DNA of 64,000 nt from Neocallimastix lanati (nom. inval.) (GCA_016946835.1 JACVTC010000006.1:696501-760500); one strand, 5' to 3'; positions 12,869 to 24,269 are shown, counted from the stretch's first letter. Notes: a model not told the origin generated them from the letters alone. Numbers and translations: made by a program.

Positions 12869-13065
12869 TTTATTAGTATAATCATTTTCGCTTAATTCTT
12901 CATTATTAATTTTTCTTTTTGTTTTTGGTAGTAAGGATGAATATTTTTCATCTCTACTACGTTTTGCAGCAGCAATAATATTTTTGTAATTATCATTCCA
13001 TGAGGTAGCTGCAATTATACTAGGGTTGGCATTTTGATTAAAGGAAGTTAGCCTTCTTCCATTAT

Positions 13066-14190
13066 CTAGTTTTTTTGAGAATATAAGGAATTAATATAAT
13101 TTTCATAATTTGGATCATTTTGGAATCTATCAAAAGCAACGCAATCTTTTAAAACATGATCCGGTTGATGACAGAAATAACAGGTTTTAATTTTTAAATT
13201 TTTCATTTGATTAGTTAAATCGTCTATAACATCAGAATTATTATTATAATTATTTGTATTGTGATTCATATTACGATTATTGTTATAACTATTATTATAA
13301 TTATTACCATTGTTATAATTATTATTAAAATTATTGTTACCAAGATTATTGTTATTATTAAAACTATTAAAATTTGGGTTTCTAAAATTTCTCAAAACGC
13401 TAGAATTCATTCTAGATGATGAATTTAATGATACATTATTAAATCTTCTTATTCTATTAAAATTTCCTGAATTGTTAAATGTATTAAAATTATTATTAAA
13501 TGGAGTGAAATTTGAATTATTATTATATTGATCAATGAAAGCATTATTAAAGTTTGATCTACCAGATTGGGAAAAATTATTTCTTCTATTATAATTATTG
13601 ATATTACCATAAGGACCCCACATTTCTTGGTTTCCTTGAGATTGAGTTAATATATTTTCATATTTCTCAGCTAATTTACAGGCAGTTTCAAGGTCAGGAG
13701 CTTCAGCCATGGCGATTCTTTCATAAATTCTACTACGAGGTCTCAAGGCATTTTCATAGTCGATCACTGAGAAGGAAGATTGGTCTGCGGAATCTAATTG
13801 ATCATATAACTCTAAGAATCTAGTATTAAAGTCGTAAATACTTTCATTTGAATTGATCATAATTTTCTTAATTTGTCTTAATTTGTCTTCTTTCAGATTT
13901 TCTCTCCAATATTTCTTTTTAATTAGGTATACACATTCATCTAGTGTTAGAATCCGATTCAACTTGACTTGTTCCATATGAAGTACACGAACTATATCAT
14001 CCTCACAGGATGCAATGATATAACTGAATTTTCCTGCATCCGTTACAATACGTTCCCTTCTAAACCAGTCAGTAATACGAAACTTCCAAATTTCTGCATC
14101 TTTATGAACACCTCCAATCCTTGGTAGAGTTCTAGTATCGACATCATCGTTATCCACTAGAGTTGTCGAAGTAGTAGGTGAACTTGACAT
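13066..14190 (-). CDS. Element C gag with CCHC zinc knuckle (374 aa)
   Basis: Structural protein of the virus-like particle. The first 175 residues look like a retrotransposon gag capsid (WKFRITDWFRR, a later YDFNTRFLELYDQL block). An Asn/Arg/Phe-rich linker, residues about 195-325, follows. A single CX2CX4HX4C knuckle (CYFCHQPDHVLKDC) lies at about 333-347, the RNA-binding end. The start ATG at 14190 follows a roughly 700-nt leader that starts at the LTR. Gag ends 198 nt before the first Met of pol, and the pol frame is open across that gap. Confidence 0.92.
   Translation of the reverse strand: MSSSPTTSTTLVDNDDVDTRTLPRIGGVHKDAEIWKFRITDWFRRERIVTDAGKFSYIIASCEDDIVRVLHMEQVKLNRILTLDECVYLIKKKYWRENLKEDKLRQIKKIMINSNESIYDFNTRFLELYDQLDSADQSSFSVIDYENALRPRSRIYERIAMAEAPDLETACKLAEKYENILTQSQGNQEMWGPYGNINNYNRRNNFSQSGRSNFNNAFIDQYNNNSNFTPFNNNFNTFNNSGNFNRIRRFNNVSLNSSSRMNSSVLRNFRNPNFNSFNNNNNLGNNNFNNNYNNGNNYNNSYNNNRNMNHNTNNYNNNSDVIDDLTNQMKNLKIKTCYFCHQPDHVLKDCVAFDRFQNDPNYENYINSLYSQKN
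13069..13075 (-). promoter_or_regulatory. Probable -1 ribosomal slippery heptamer A_AAA_AAC
   Basis: On the minus strand the gag codons read CAA AAA AAC TAG, so A_AAA_AAC fits the X_XXY_YYZ rule and abuts the gag stop. A one-base backward slip here enters the open pol frame. Read-through of this kind is a known gag-pol strategy in LTR elements. I have not shown the downstream RNA structure that usually helps it. Confidence 0.75.
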
Positions 14191-14396
14191 TTTAAGGAAA
14201 TTCCAAATAATGAGTAGTATATATATATAAATACAATAATATATAGTCTTATTAACTAATAAAACGCGTTCAATAATTTATAAAATTAAATATATATTTT
14301 ATCACTATTAAAAATTTTTACTATTTATTTTTGTTACTAAGTATTATTATCAATATTAATATTATTATAATTATTATTTATTATTATTATATATAT

Positions 14397-14431
<35 letters not shown>

Positions 14432-14524
14432 ACTTATTAATTAATTTACTAATTAATACTATTTATTACTTCTATTATTATTATTATTATTATTATTTTT
14501 TTTTTATAATAAACTAATAGTTAA

Positions 14525-14580
14525 TAATTAAAGGCTTATTCGTTTTTATACTGGTTCAAACTCCCAGTTATCTTTAATTA
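14525..14580. repeat. Leader hairpin repeat 1 of element C
   Basis: About 56 bp bounded by TAATTAAAG and CTTTAATTA, which pair with each other. Inside, on the minus strand, ACTGG and CCAGT form a second short stem. Repeated at 14638-14693. Lies in the untranslated leader between the primer site and gag. Confidence 0.7.
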
Positions 14581-14637
14581 CAAATAAAATATTACAATTA
14601 ATTAACTAACTTATCACTATTAACTAAATCTAAATAG

Positions 14638-14693
14638 TAATTAAAGACTTATTCGTTTTTATCCTGGTCCAAATTCCCAGCTGCCTTTAATTA
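14638..14693. repeat. Leader hairpin repeat 2 of element C
   Basis: Second copy, 113 bp from the first, with about nine base differences. The outer pairing TAATTAAAG/CTTTAATTA and inner stem CTGG/CCAG are kept. Long T-runs lie on both sides (14400-14428 and 14723-14765). Confidence 0.7.
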
Positions 14694-14719
14694 ATAAGAA
14701 TAAAATAAAATATATATAT

Positions 14720-14766
<47 letters not shown>

Positions 14767-14896
14767 ACGCGTAATTATTAATTTTCAACTAATATTTTAT
14801 TTAAACTTAATAAATTAACACAGGAAAATAATTATAATAAAAATATATCTCTTAATAAAACACTTATAAAAATAATACAACTATATTATTGCACAT

Positions 14897-14913
14897 CCCC
14901 GATATCTCCACCA
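14897..14913 (-). other. Primer binding site of element C
   Basis: On the plus strand CCCCGATATCTCCACCA reads like a tRNA 3' end with CCA. On the element's own strand this is a TGG-starting primer site, five bases inside the 5' LTR. The tRNA would have acceptor GGAGATA; I do not recognise which one. Confidence 0.75.
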
Positions 14914-14918
14914 ATTTT

Positions 14919-15484
14919 TGATATACGGGACTTTTATGTGCTATATTTTAATTATAATAATATAGTTATATCTTTATTTAATTTATTATTCCTTTTCCTA
15001 AAAACTAAAAAAACCCCTTTTCTAAATTAATTTATTAGAAATTGGTTATTATTAAGAAATTACATTTTAAAATTATAAAATTTAATAGTATGAAATATAT
15101 TTTAAACATATAATATAAATTATATATATATAAGAATACAATATCTATATTTAAATAATAAATGTATATTATATGTAAAATAAAAAATAAATATAAAATA
15201 ATACATAATAATATATTGTATAATATAATAAAAATCCTATTAAAGTTAAATATAAAAATATTATTATATTTTAATATAATAATATATAATTATAAAAAAA
15301 ATAATATAATATAATATATTATAAAATAATATGTAATTTAATATATATTATAATAGTAATTATAATATAATAATAAATAATTAATAATATATTATAAAAA
15401 TTATTATCAAAAGATATAAATTTAATATTTAATAATTATTATTAAATATACAAATATGTTACTACACATATTTGTTTTAGATCA
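14919..15484 (-). repeat. 5' LTR of element C
   Basis: Carries the promoter and start of the element RNA, transcribed leftwards. Nearly identical to 7849-8414. TTAA (15485-15488) follows as target duplication. Confidence 0.95.
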
Positions 15485-15643
15485 TTAAAATTATGTAAAG
15501 ACATAAAATTATGAAAGAACATAAAAATTAATGTAAATATAAAATTTATGTAATAAATTTTATGTTATGTTAAAATTGAAATAATTTATAAATTTCTTTT
15601 TATTATTTTTATTATTTTTATATTGATTTTTATTTTATTATAT
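15485..15643 (+). repeat. LTR of element A, third piece
   Basis: Lies between elements C and D. The block around 15521-15552 recurs at about 47245-47275 in a second A-type LTR, which ties these pieces together. Ends TATAT (15639-15643), repeated at 21827-21831 as the target duplication of element D. Confidence 0.65.
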
Positions 15644-15898
15644 TTTTGAAAATTAAATGAAAATTGATCAATTTAAAATTACTTTATTAACTTCATTTCT
15701 TAAAAATAATATGATATACATTTTAATATATTATAATGATAACATTACATGAATCATAAATGTATTACATAAATATTTATAATGTAGCAAGCCATATTTA
15801 CATACATAAATTTACTTAATAAATTTTACTATATATAAATTTGTATAACTATATAATTAATAATAAAATAGGAATAATATTAAACTTTATTTTCAACA
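15644..15898 (-). repeat. 3' LTR of element D
   Basis: On the element strand it starts TGTTGAAAATAAAG. It shares almost its full length with 21582-21826 and carries about 10 bases the other copy lacks, near 15810. Confidence 0.9.
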
Positions 15899-15922
15899 TC
15901 CCTCCTAAAGTTTGATATTATT

Positions 15923-18887
15923 TTAAAATTTTGTTAGCAAGTTATTTCTAAAATTATTCATTAACTTTCCATTTAAGAATTTTGTAAAACCGTCGGCTAA
16001 ATTATTTGTTGTTTTTATATATCTAATTTTAATAATGTTATTTTCAATTAATTCTCTAATCTTGTGATATCTAATATTGATGTATTTTGATTTTGGGTTA
16101 GTCGTATTATTTTCACAATTAAAAATAGCTGCTTGATTGTCTGAATTAATTACCATTTCTTTATTTTTTATTCCTAATTCATTGAATACATTTTTTAACC
16201 ATAAGCATTCTTTTGCACATTCAACAATTGCATAGTATTCACTTTCTGCCGTTGATAATGCTATGCATTGTTGTAATTTTGAATACCAACTGATGGGGCC
16301 TGAATCAAAATTGATAAAATAACCAGTAGTAGATCTCCTAGTATCATTATTATGCCATAGTTTGGATTACCTTTCAAGTATTTTATAATCCTTTTTACAT
16401 TTTCCCAATCATATAGTGAAGGCTTACTTGCATTCTTGGATGCTTTCACTACTGCAAATAATATATCTGGTCTTGTGCATGTTGCCAGATATAGGAGGCT
16501 CCCTATTACTTGTTGATATTTTTTCGTATTAAATAGTTTTTCTTTCAATTTTATATCTTGAGTAGGCATCATATTTGATATCGGTTTTAATTCATTAAAT
16601 TTAAATTTATTTAAAATGTCGTTTGTGTATTTTTCTTGATGGATTAAATAACCATCCTTTAATTTTTCAAATTGAATGCCAATAATATATTTATTTCACC
16701 TAAATCAGATGATTCGAAATATTTGGTTAGTAATGATTTTGTTTTATTAATTTCGAAATCTGTACCTGCTAATAATATATCATCTACATAAACTCCAATT
16801 AAACAAATTATTTTATTATTTGTGTCCTTTTTAACATAAATGCAAGGATCACTTATTAATCTTTTAAATTTAATTTTTAATAACTTATTATTTAATTTGT
16901 TCCAGGCGCGACCAGATTGTTTAAGTCCATAGAGTGCTTTATTCAATTTCCAAATACATTTTTTATAATCTATGTGACCTTCTGGAGGATACATGTAGAT
17001 ATCTTCTAGTTTTGTGTTCAAATATGCTGTTTTTATATCTAATTGTTGAATTTTAAAATTGTTCTGTACACTATGTGCTGTGAGTAATCTTAGTGATTTT
17101 TGTCGTAATGTAGGGTAGAAAGTCTTATCAAAATCTATTCCCTCCTTTTGTGAGTAACCACGAGCGACAACTCTGGCTTTTCTCTTATCGATATTGCCGT
17201 CAGGTTTTAATTTATATTTAAATATTATTCTAGGGGTAATTATATTGGTCCCCTCTTTAACTTTGTTTACTTTTGTAAATACTTTTAACTTTTCTAAATT
17301 ATTAAATTCATTATTTAGAGCTTCCAGCCACAGCTCTTTATCACTTTTATTAAATATATCTTTAAAATTTTTTGGTTCGCTTAATAAAACTGTGCTATTA
17401 AAGGCGAAATTTTTGTCATATTTTAGACTATATTCATTTAAATTATTTAATTTATTTTTATTATCTTTTTTAATTATTTTTAATTTCTTTTTGCTTTATA
17501 ATTTTTTGTCCTTTTGTTTTCTTTTCTTACCTTCTTTATCTTCTACTTCAATATCAGATAATTTATTTTCTTCATTATTATTTTTATTATATCTATTTTC
17601 TTTGTTCTTCCTTTTAATTCTTGAATTATTTTTGTTAATAATCAAATTGTTTGAATTATCATTTGTGTTTAAATTTAAATTTATGTTTTTTATGTTTGGA
17701 CGAAAATTATCATTTTGTTTATTTTTTATATTTTTATCCTCGTTTTTATAATTATTTTTTATGTTGTGATTGTTAATTTGACTTATTAAATTATTTCTGG
17801 ATTGTTTATTTGAAATTTTTATTATTTAAATTTAAATTATTGTTAAATTTTCCATTATCATTATTTATTTGAATATTTTTTTCATTGTTTATCTTTTTAT
17901 TTAATTGATTGTTTACATTTTTAGAATTAAAATTCGAAATGGAATCATTAAATTTATTATTTAAATTTAGTTCATTTAAAGCAGTCAATTCTTCTTCTTT
18001 CTGTTTATTATTTTGAATTCCGTTACTTTCTTCCGTTTTGTTTTCAATTCTTGTTTTAATCCTGAAATTTCTTTTTGTTTATTTTTTGATTCTTTATTTT
18101 CAGCTATATTATTTACATTTAAATTATTTAAAATTATATTTTCTTTTTTATCTAAATTCATTTTGTTTTGTTTACTTACAGCTTCGTTTTGTATTAACTC
18201 ATTTCCTGTTTTCTTATTTATATTTTCTTCTTCTTTATTGTTATTTAAAATGTCTTCTTTTTTATTCTCATTTTCAGTGAATAGATTTATTGGATTTGAA
18301 TTCGTTTTGTTATTATTTAATAAATTATTATCATTTAAATTTTTTAAATTATTATTTAAATTATTTAAGTTATTATTTAAATTATTATTTAAATTATTAT
18401 TTAAATTATTATTTAAATTATTATTTAAATTCAAATAATCATTATATTCATTTTGAAAGTAATTATTATTTTCTTTTTGAATATAATTATGATGATCAAA
18501 ATTTCTAAAATTCCTTATGTGGGGATTTAATGTAATGTGAGGATTTAAAATAAAAGGATTATAATAATTTGGAATAAAATTATTATTATTATAATAATAA
18601 AGTGGGTTTGAATTATTGTATTGGTTAATATAATAAAAAAAATTTTTTATTGTGATCATATAAAATTTTATTTGGATCATATATTAATTTATATAAATCA
18701 AAATTTTGATATAAATTATTTGGATAGGTATTATAATAATTAAAATTATTATTATTATTTTCATTTGAAATATCATTTGAGGGAACTTCAAAAGGAACTT
18801 TTATAATTTTATTATTATTATGATCATCATAATTATTATTACTTATATTATTATTATTATCATTATTGTCATCATTTTCGTCATCAC

Positions 18888-18936
<49 letters not shown>

Positions 18937-21413
18937 ATTATTATTATTAATATCATTATTATCTCTATAAGAGTAATTATGAAAGTCTACTCTATTATTA
19001 TCATTTTCGTTGTCATTAGTAAAGTCCTCAATTTCTGGAATAGAAGAAGTGGCCTTTGTACATCCGGGGATATCTTCGAAAAATTCAACAGCTTTAGCTA
19101 ATATAACTTTATTGTTTATTTTATCATATATTATGAATGCTGTTGGATTGATATTATATCCTATGAAAATTCCGGGATGTGTAGAATTTTCAAACTTTTT
19201 TCTATATTGTTTTGGTACATAAAAGAATACTTGACAACCGAAAACCTTTAATTTATTATAATCGACCTTTTTGCCTTTATTTTCATATAAAATCTCATAA
19301 GGTATTTTATTGTTTATACCTCTGTGTGGAAGTCTATTATGGATATAATTTGCTGTTTTAATAGCGTCTTCCCAAAATCTGTAATTTAAACGGGCGTCAC
19401 GTAAAAGTGCTCTTGAAGCATGAATAAGAGTTTGTTGAAAACGCTCTGCCTTTCCATTTTGTTGTGGGTTTTTTGGAATACTTGATAATTGTATAATCCA
19501 ATTCTTTATACAAAAGTCATCAAATTGATAATTATAAAATTCTGTTCCTATGTCCGATTTTATATATTTTATGTTTTTGTTAAAAATATTTTTAATTGTA
19601 TTATACCATTTTAGAAAGGTTGGAAAGATATCTGTTTTTGATTTTACACAGAAAACCCACCCATATCTGGAGTAATCGTCCATTATTGTAAAGAAATATT
19701 TATTACCATATAATGATTCATCAGAATATTGAACAGTATCCATATGAATCATTTCAAATATTTCTTTTGTTTTGTTTTGAGATAAATAATAAGGGAAGTT
19801 TCTAAGTTTTGCTTCTGAGCATACTTTACACTTATTATTTATTTTTATATTCGGTAATCTGTCCTTTATTTTATCAATGTTAAAATGTCCTAGTCTTCTA
19901 TGCCAAAGTTCTAAGACATCTTCATTTTCTACGTTTTGTATACTATCACAAGCAGTATACTTATTTAATTTTTCTTTAAAGTTTATTTTATATTTAAAGG
20001 ACCAGATTTTATATATATTGTAGTTTGTTGAATTTACCGAACATATTTTATTACCATTTTTGTCCAATATTGAAACTTTGTTTTTGTTATTATGGTTGTA
20101 AAATAAGATTTTAAAATATTGGTTACATAATTTATGGATAGACATTAAACTTCTTTTAAAACTTGGAATATATAGTACATTTTTTAGTATAATTTTACTT
20201 TCATTAATATATCCTATAAATGTACCTATATATCATGATTTCACAGTCCCTCCATCAGCGAAAGATATAATTTCTTGATGTTTACGAATGTTTTGTAAAC
20301 ATCCAAGGTTGTGTGTCATATGATATGACGCTCCTGAATCTAATGTCCATTATTAGATTCTTTATTAAGTTCTTTGGCGTAATTTACTTGTTTTGTTAAT
20401 TCGATATCAGTGTCATAGTCAAGTGAGAAGTTAACATATTGTTCAGGATTTAATTCTTCATCTTTCATAGCAATATTTGATTGTCCTCCATTAGTTTTAT
20501 GCTTTCTGTTATATTTATTATTATTTTTACTATTGTTTTTCTTATAATTATTGTTATTGTCATTGCTATTACTTGATTTATCTTCATTAGATCTGAAGTA
20601 TCTGTATTTACACTTATTCGCAGTATGTCCCTTTTTCTTACAGATTTGGCATCTTATGTTTTTCTTGTTGTTTGTTTGTTGGGAATAGTTTGCTTCTGTA
20701 TTCGAACTTGCAGATTTATTTGTTGATTTGTTATTATTCCCTAATTTTTTATTTCTTTTGATATACAATTGCTTTGCATGCTGATGGGTTTCAATGATAT
20801 TTGTACAACATTTTTTCCAGTTGTTGCTATAATTGAGTAAATTTGATAATAATATTAATTTTTCGGGAAGTGCGTTGAATAAATAGTCAAATTTTTCTCT
20901 GTCAGTCTATTCAACTCCTAGGTTTCTTAATTCAGCAAATTTATTATTCATGGAAGCAATAAACAAAGACATTCCTTTTTCATTTTCTTCAAAGAATAAT
21001 TCATTTAATTCATTTTCTAAAATTTCTTTTCTTTCATTAATTGTGTGAGTATAGGTTTCACAGAATGTATTGTAAATATCATACGCTGTGTCACCCTTAC
21101 AATTTAAACTTAATTTATGTTCGTTATTAATACTATTCAAAATAATATTTTTAACTTTAATGTCATTTTTAATGTCTTCATCTTTAGTATCCAAAGCATA
21201 AACTTTAGTTTTATCTCCTTTTGTTGGACGATATTTATTTAAGTTTGAAGGGATAATTGTACTTTTATCAATTCTTTTAAGGACTTCTTTTTCGATATGA
21301 TGTTCAAGATCTAATTCACTTAAAAGATTGTAAAGTTCATCATCCCAAATTTTGAAATTTGAATTGGGTTCTCCGAGGATTGTTTTGGTACCTCTATTGC
21401 GTGGTTCTTCCAT
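15923..21413 (-). pseudogene. Element D coding region (gag, integrase, RT, RNase H), broken
   Basis: Gag starts at 21413 (MEEPRNRG). The zinc knuckle CQICKKKGHTANKC is near 20650. The GAG-pre-integrase finger (LWHRRLGHFN ... CKVCSEAK) lies at about 19830-19910. The integrase core runs to about 19400, with DDYSRYGW and NPQQNGKAERFQ. Downstream come an Asn-rich stretch and a region dominated by short Leu-Asn repeats (about 18340-18440). RT is at about 16660-17400, with YVDDILLAG near 16780, and copia RNase H at about 15920-16570 (ends with ADGFTKFL). The coding part is broken in several places. Confidence 0.9.
18340..18438. repeat. 12-bp tandem repeat (Leu-Asn-Asn-Asn coding)
   Basis: About eight copies of a TTATTTAAATTA-type unit inside element D, between its integrase and RT. 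A pure ATT tract follows at about 18888-18930. Both look like replication-slippage expansions of an Asn-rich linker. Confidence 0.8.
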
Positions 21414-21567
21414 TTTAATGTTAATAATGGTTTTATAAATAAATTTTATGTAAAATTTTTATAGTTTAGGAAAACGGTTTTTTTGGGCAAAGTTAAATAT
21501 AAAGACGACGATTTAAATATATAAAAGCGATTTACATATGGTAATTAATAAGTAGTATGAGTCAAAT

Positions 21568-21582
21568 TGAGACTCTTAATCT
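21568..21582 (-). other. Primer binding site of element D, tRNA-Lys(CUU) anticodon arm
   Basis: Plus strand TGAGACTCTTAATCT equals, from memory, 15 nt of the anticodon stem and loop of eukaryotic tRNA-Lys(CUU) (loop CUCUUAA). It abuts the 5' LTR. Drosophila copia and yeast Ty5 are primed by a half tRNA (initiator Met) in the same way. Confidence 0.8.
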
Positions 21583-21826
21583 TTTGAAAATTAAATGGAA
21601 ATTGATCAATTTAAAATTACTTTATTAACTTCATTTCTTAAAAATAATATGATATACATTTTAATATATCATAACAATAACATTACATGAATCATAAATG
21701 TATTACATAAATATTTATAATGTAGCAAGCCATATTTACATACATAATAAATTTTACTATATATAAATTTGTATAACTATATAATTAATAATAAAATAGG
21801 AATAATATTAAACTTTATTTTCAACA
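21582..21826 (-). repeat. 5' LTR of element D
   Basis: About 245 bp, ends AACA on the plus strand. Followed by the TATAT duplication. Confidence 0.9.
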
Positions 21827-22245
21827 TATATTTTTAATTATTTTTAATAATTATTATTTTATATTAATATTTTATTAATTATAATAAATTTATATTTTTA
21901 TTAATATTTTATGAATATTTTATTTTAATATTTTATATTTTATTTTATACTTTATATTAAATACTTTAAATACTTAATAGTTATTCTAAGAGAATTTATT
22001 AATTAAATAGTTTATTATGAATTACAAATATGAAAACAAGAATAATTCTTAATAATTATTCTTTGCACAGTTTTATGCCAAATTGATTTTATAATTCTTT
22101 TATATTTTCGAGATAATAATTAAATACATGTATTAATTTTACAATTATTTTTAAATAATATATAAATAAAAATTTATAATTAAATAACAACCTAAATAAA
22201 ACTTCTCCCAACAAGAGAACTTGAACCTATAGGCGTACTTTATCA
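21827..22245 (+). repeat. LTR of element A, last piece
   Basis: Matches 47345-47712 and 63385-63771 in layout: TTCTTTG about 135-190 bp before an ACTTCTCYCA...GAACCT block, then the LTR tip TATCA (22241-22245). TATCA mirrors the TGATA tip at 4744, so I read this as the end of A's 3' LTR, about 700 bp once the three insertions are set aside. The next 350 bp (22246-22600) hold nothing I recognise. Confidence 0.65.
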
Positions 22246-22599
22246 GTATATAATTTTTAATATTTACAATAGAATTTTAATAAAATTATGTTTAATAATA
22301 TAATAAATTAATTAATTAGGATTGATTTAATATTATTTACAAAGTTAAATTTAATTTATATCAAAATAAATTATTTTTATAATTTGGTTTAGGTTATCAA
22401 GAATATAGGAAAGTAAGTAAAGAATTATTAATAATATTTTATAACAAAATAAAGGTAATTAATTCATTCTTTACCAAAATGTAAGAAATATTAATTATTT
22501 ATTAATTATATTTCTTAGTCTTTATAATTATTGATAATTATAAATTCATTTAAATTATAACTAATTCATACATTGAAATATTATTATCAAATTTATTAA

Positions 22600-24269
22600 T
22601 ATTTTATTGTTGAATTACCTAAGTCCAAAGATATGACCACGATAATGGTTGTTGTTGATCGTTTGACTAAATTGGCTCATTTTATTCCTTTTCGTCGTCT
22701 TCGTACTGCTTCATTTGCTCCTGATGCTTTTGTCTTGAATATTTTTAAGTTACATGGTTCCCTTATTTTATTATTTCTTATAAAGGATCGCAATTTACAT
22801 CTAAATTTTGGAATCGATTATGTAATCTTCTTGATATTGCTCATTCTCTTTCTACCTCCAACCATCAGGAGACTTATGGTCAAACTGAGAGGGTGAACAG
22901 AATATTGGAACAATATCTTCTTTTTTTCATAAATGAAAGACAAAATAATTGGGTCGATTTACTACATTTCGCTGAATTTGCTTTTAACAATACTTTACAT
23001 TAATCAATATATCAATCACCATTCTTCGCAAACTATGGTTTTAATCCTAAGTTTAGTCCTGAGATTCCATCCTTAGAAAGACCAAGTAGAGTTGAAAAAA
23101 GGATATTAGATATTAATATAAACATTGAATTTTTAAAAAGAAACTTAGAATCTAAGAAAACTTATAAAAAATATACTGATTTGAAATGACTTCCTTCCCC
23201 TAATTTCGAAGTAGGTAAAAAAGTTTGGTTACTTAAAGGATCTACTACAAAAAATGTTAAAAGAAAACTTGCCGAACAATTAACAGGTCCTTTTGAAATA
23301 ATTGAAAAGGTTAGTCCTTTAGAGTACAAAGTTAAACTACCTAATAATATACATTGCCATCCAATTTTTATGTTTCTTGATCCTTATTATGAAAACAAAT
23401 TTTAAGATAGAAATGTAAATAGAAGAAAGAGTTTAAATTTACAAATAATTTTAATATGATTCCAGATAAAATAGTTAATATGAAGCTAATAAAGGAAAGA
23501 ATCGTTTTCTTATCTGTTGGAAAGGATCAAATGAAGACTCCTGGAAAGATGAAGATCAAATTTCTGATAAACAATTGATTCAAGAACATTTTAGAAAAAA
23601 TATAAGAAAAATAAAACAAGAACAAAGGATCAAGAATCTATTGAGAATGATAATGTAAATGATTACATTGAAGAAATAAATATCAAACCTTTGTAATAGA
23701 ACTTCCCTCAAGAAATGATTCTCACAGTAGTTCGACTTAAAAGGCGAGATTGTAAAGATATGATCAATATTTTTAATATATTAATTTATTTTGTACATTA
23801 AATTATTTAATTCACGTTTACAAAATAATGCTAATACATTAAATTATGTAAAATAATATTAATTTATGAAATGAATTGATTTATTCAATTTAATAATAAA
23901 TAATTTTTATGATCGATAAATTTAGAAATATAAAATTAATTTCTAAATAATTTAAAATTTAGTAATAAAATATTTTAATAATTTTAGTTTAGCTTAATTT
24001 TAGTTTGTTTAATAATCATAATATTAAATAGTAAAAATATAATTAATAATATTGACAATAAAAGAATAATAAATAAATAATAAATAAGCACTTTTTCAAT
24101 TTGAGTTGAAACAAATTGAAATAAAAAGTTTATTGTATTAGCTATAATTATTTTATAACTTTATTTAATTTTAGATTTCTTTTTGTTTATTTTATATTGA
24201 ATATATGTTTAAATAAATAGAAATAGTAATTATAATATAATAAAGGGAAAATATAAATACATTTAAAAT
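22600..24269 (+). mobile_element. Ty3/gypsy chromovirus fossil H, 3' half
   Basis: The integrase remnant starts MTTIMVVVDRLTKLAHFIPF (about 22634), the typical opening of Tf/Maggy-type chromovirus cores. Remnants of the later core (about 22880-23060) and of the tail with LTGPFEIIEKV follow. A chromodomain-like piece with FLICWKGSNEDSWKDE lies at about 23500-23570. A purine tract (23739-23749) precedes the 3' LTR. Nothing of gag or RT remains. It has many breaks and is old. Element E entered its LTR. Confidence 0.85.
23751..24269 (+). repeat. 3' LTR of element H, cut by element E
   Basis: Starts TGTAAAGATATGATC. The same sequence runs on the minus strand from 59581 down to about 59070 and onward, which supports the LTR reading. 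Ends where E begins. Confidence 0.75.

Larger units (their letters stand above)
7849..15484 (-). mobile_element. Ty3/gypsy LTR element C, whole-looking and young
   Basis: Two 566-bp LTRs (7849-8414 and 14919-15484) enclose gag and pol on the minus strand. By eye the LTRs differ at about one position (an A/T difference near 8231 versus 15301), so the insertion is recent. A 4-bp duplication TTAA lies outside both LTRs. A primer site matching a tRNA 3' end, a gag with a zinc knuckle and a 1360-codon pol with all catalytic domains are present, and I see no break in the coding part. It sits in the 3' LTR of element A. The stretch 8415-8785 is noncoding, with a T-run at about 8742-8776. Confidence 0.95.
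15644..21826 (-). mobile_element. Ty1/copia LTR element D, broken
   Basis: LTRs at 15644-15898 and 21582-21826 (boundaries good to about 3 bases) with TATAT duplicated outside. A polypurine tract (minus strand TTTAGGAGGGA) abuts the 3' LTR. The primer site matches the anticodon arm of tRNA-Lys(CUU). The domain order on the minus strand is gag, zinc knuckle, integrase, RT, RNase H, as in copia (Pseudoviridae). The LTRs differ by a few substitutions and one indel of about 10 bases, so it is older than C. It has several breaks. Confidence 0.93.

Noticed and set aside
17194-18680. Long hydrophobic Phe/Leu-rich frames on the plus strand
   Set aside because: They are reverse reads of the Asn/Lys-rich part of element D.
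18820-19101. Poly-Ile frame
   Set aside because: Reverse read of an AAT/ATT tract coding for Asn in element D.
22199-22245. B-box-like word (GGTTCAAGTTC on the minus strand) repeated at 47669-47712 and 63729-63771, suggesting a tRNA or SINE
   Set aside because: T-stem pairing fails in all three copies and there is no A-box or tail; the positions fit the end of the A-family LTR better.
22633-22896. A stand-alone host gene
   Set aside because: The opening motif is that of chromovirus integrase; the rest is part of fossil H.
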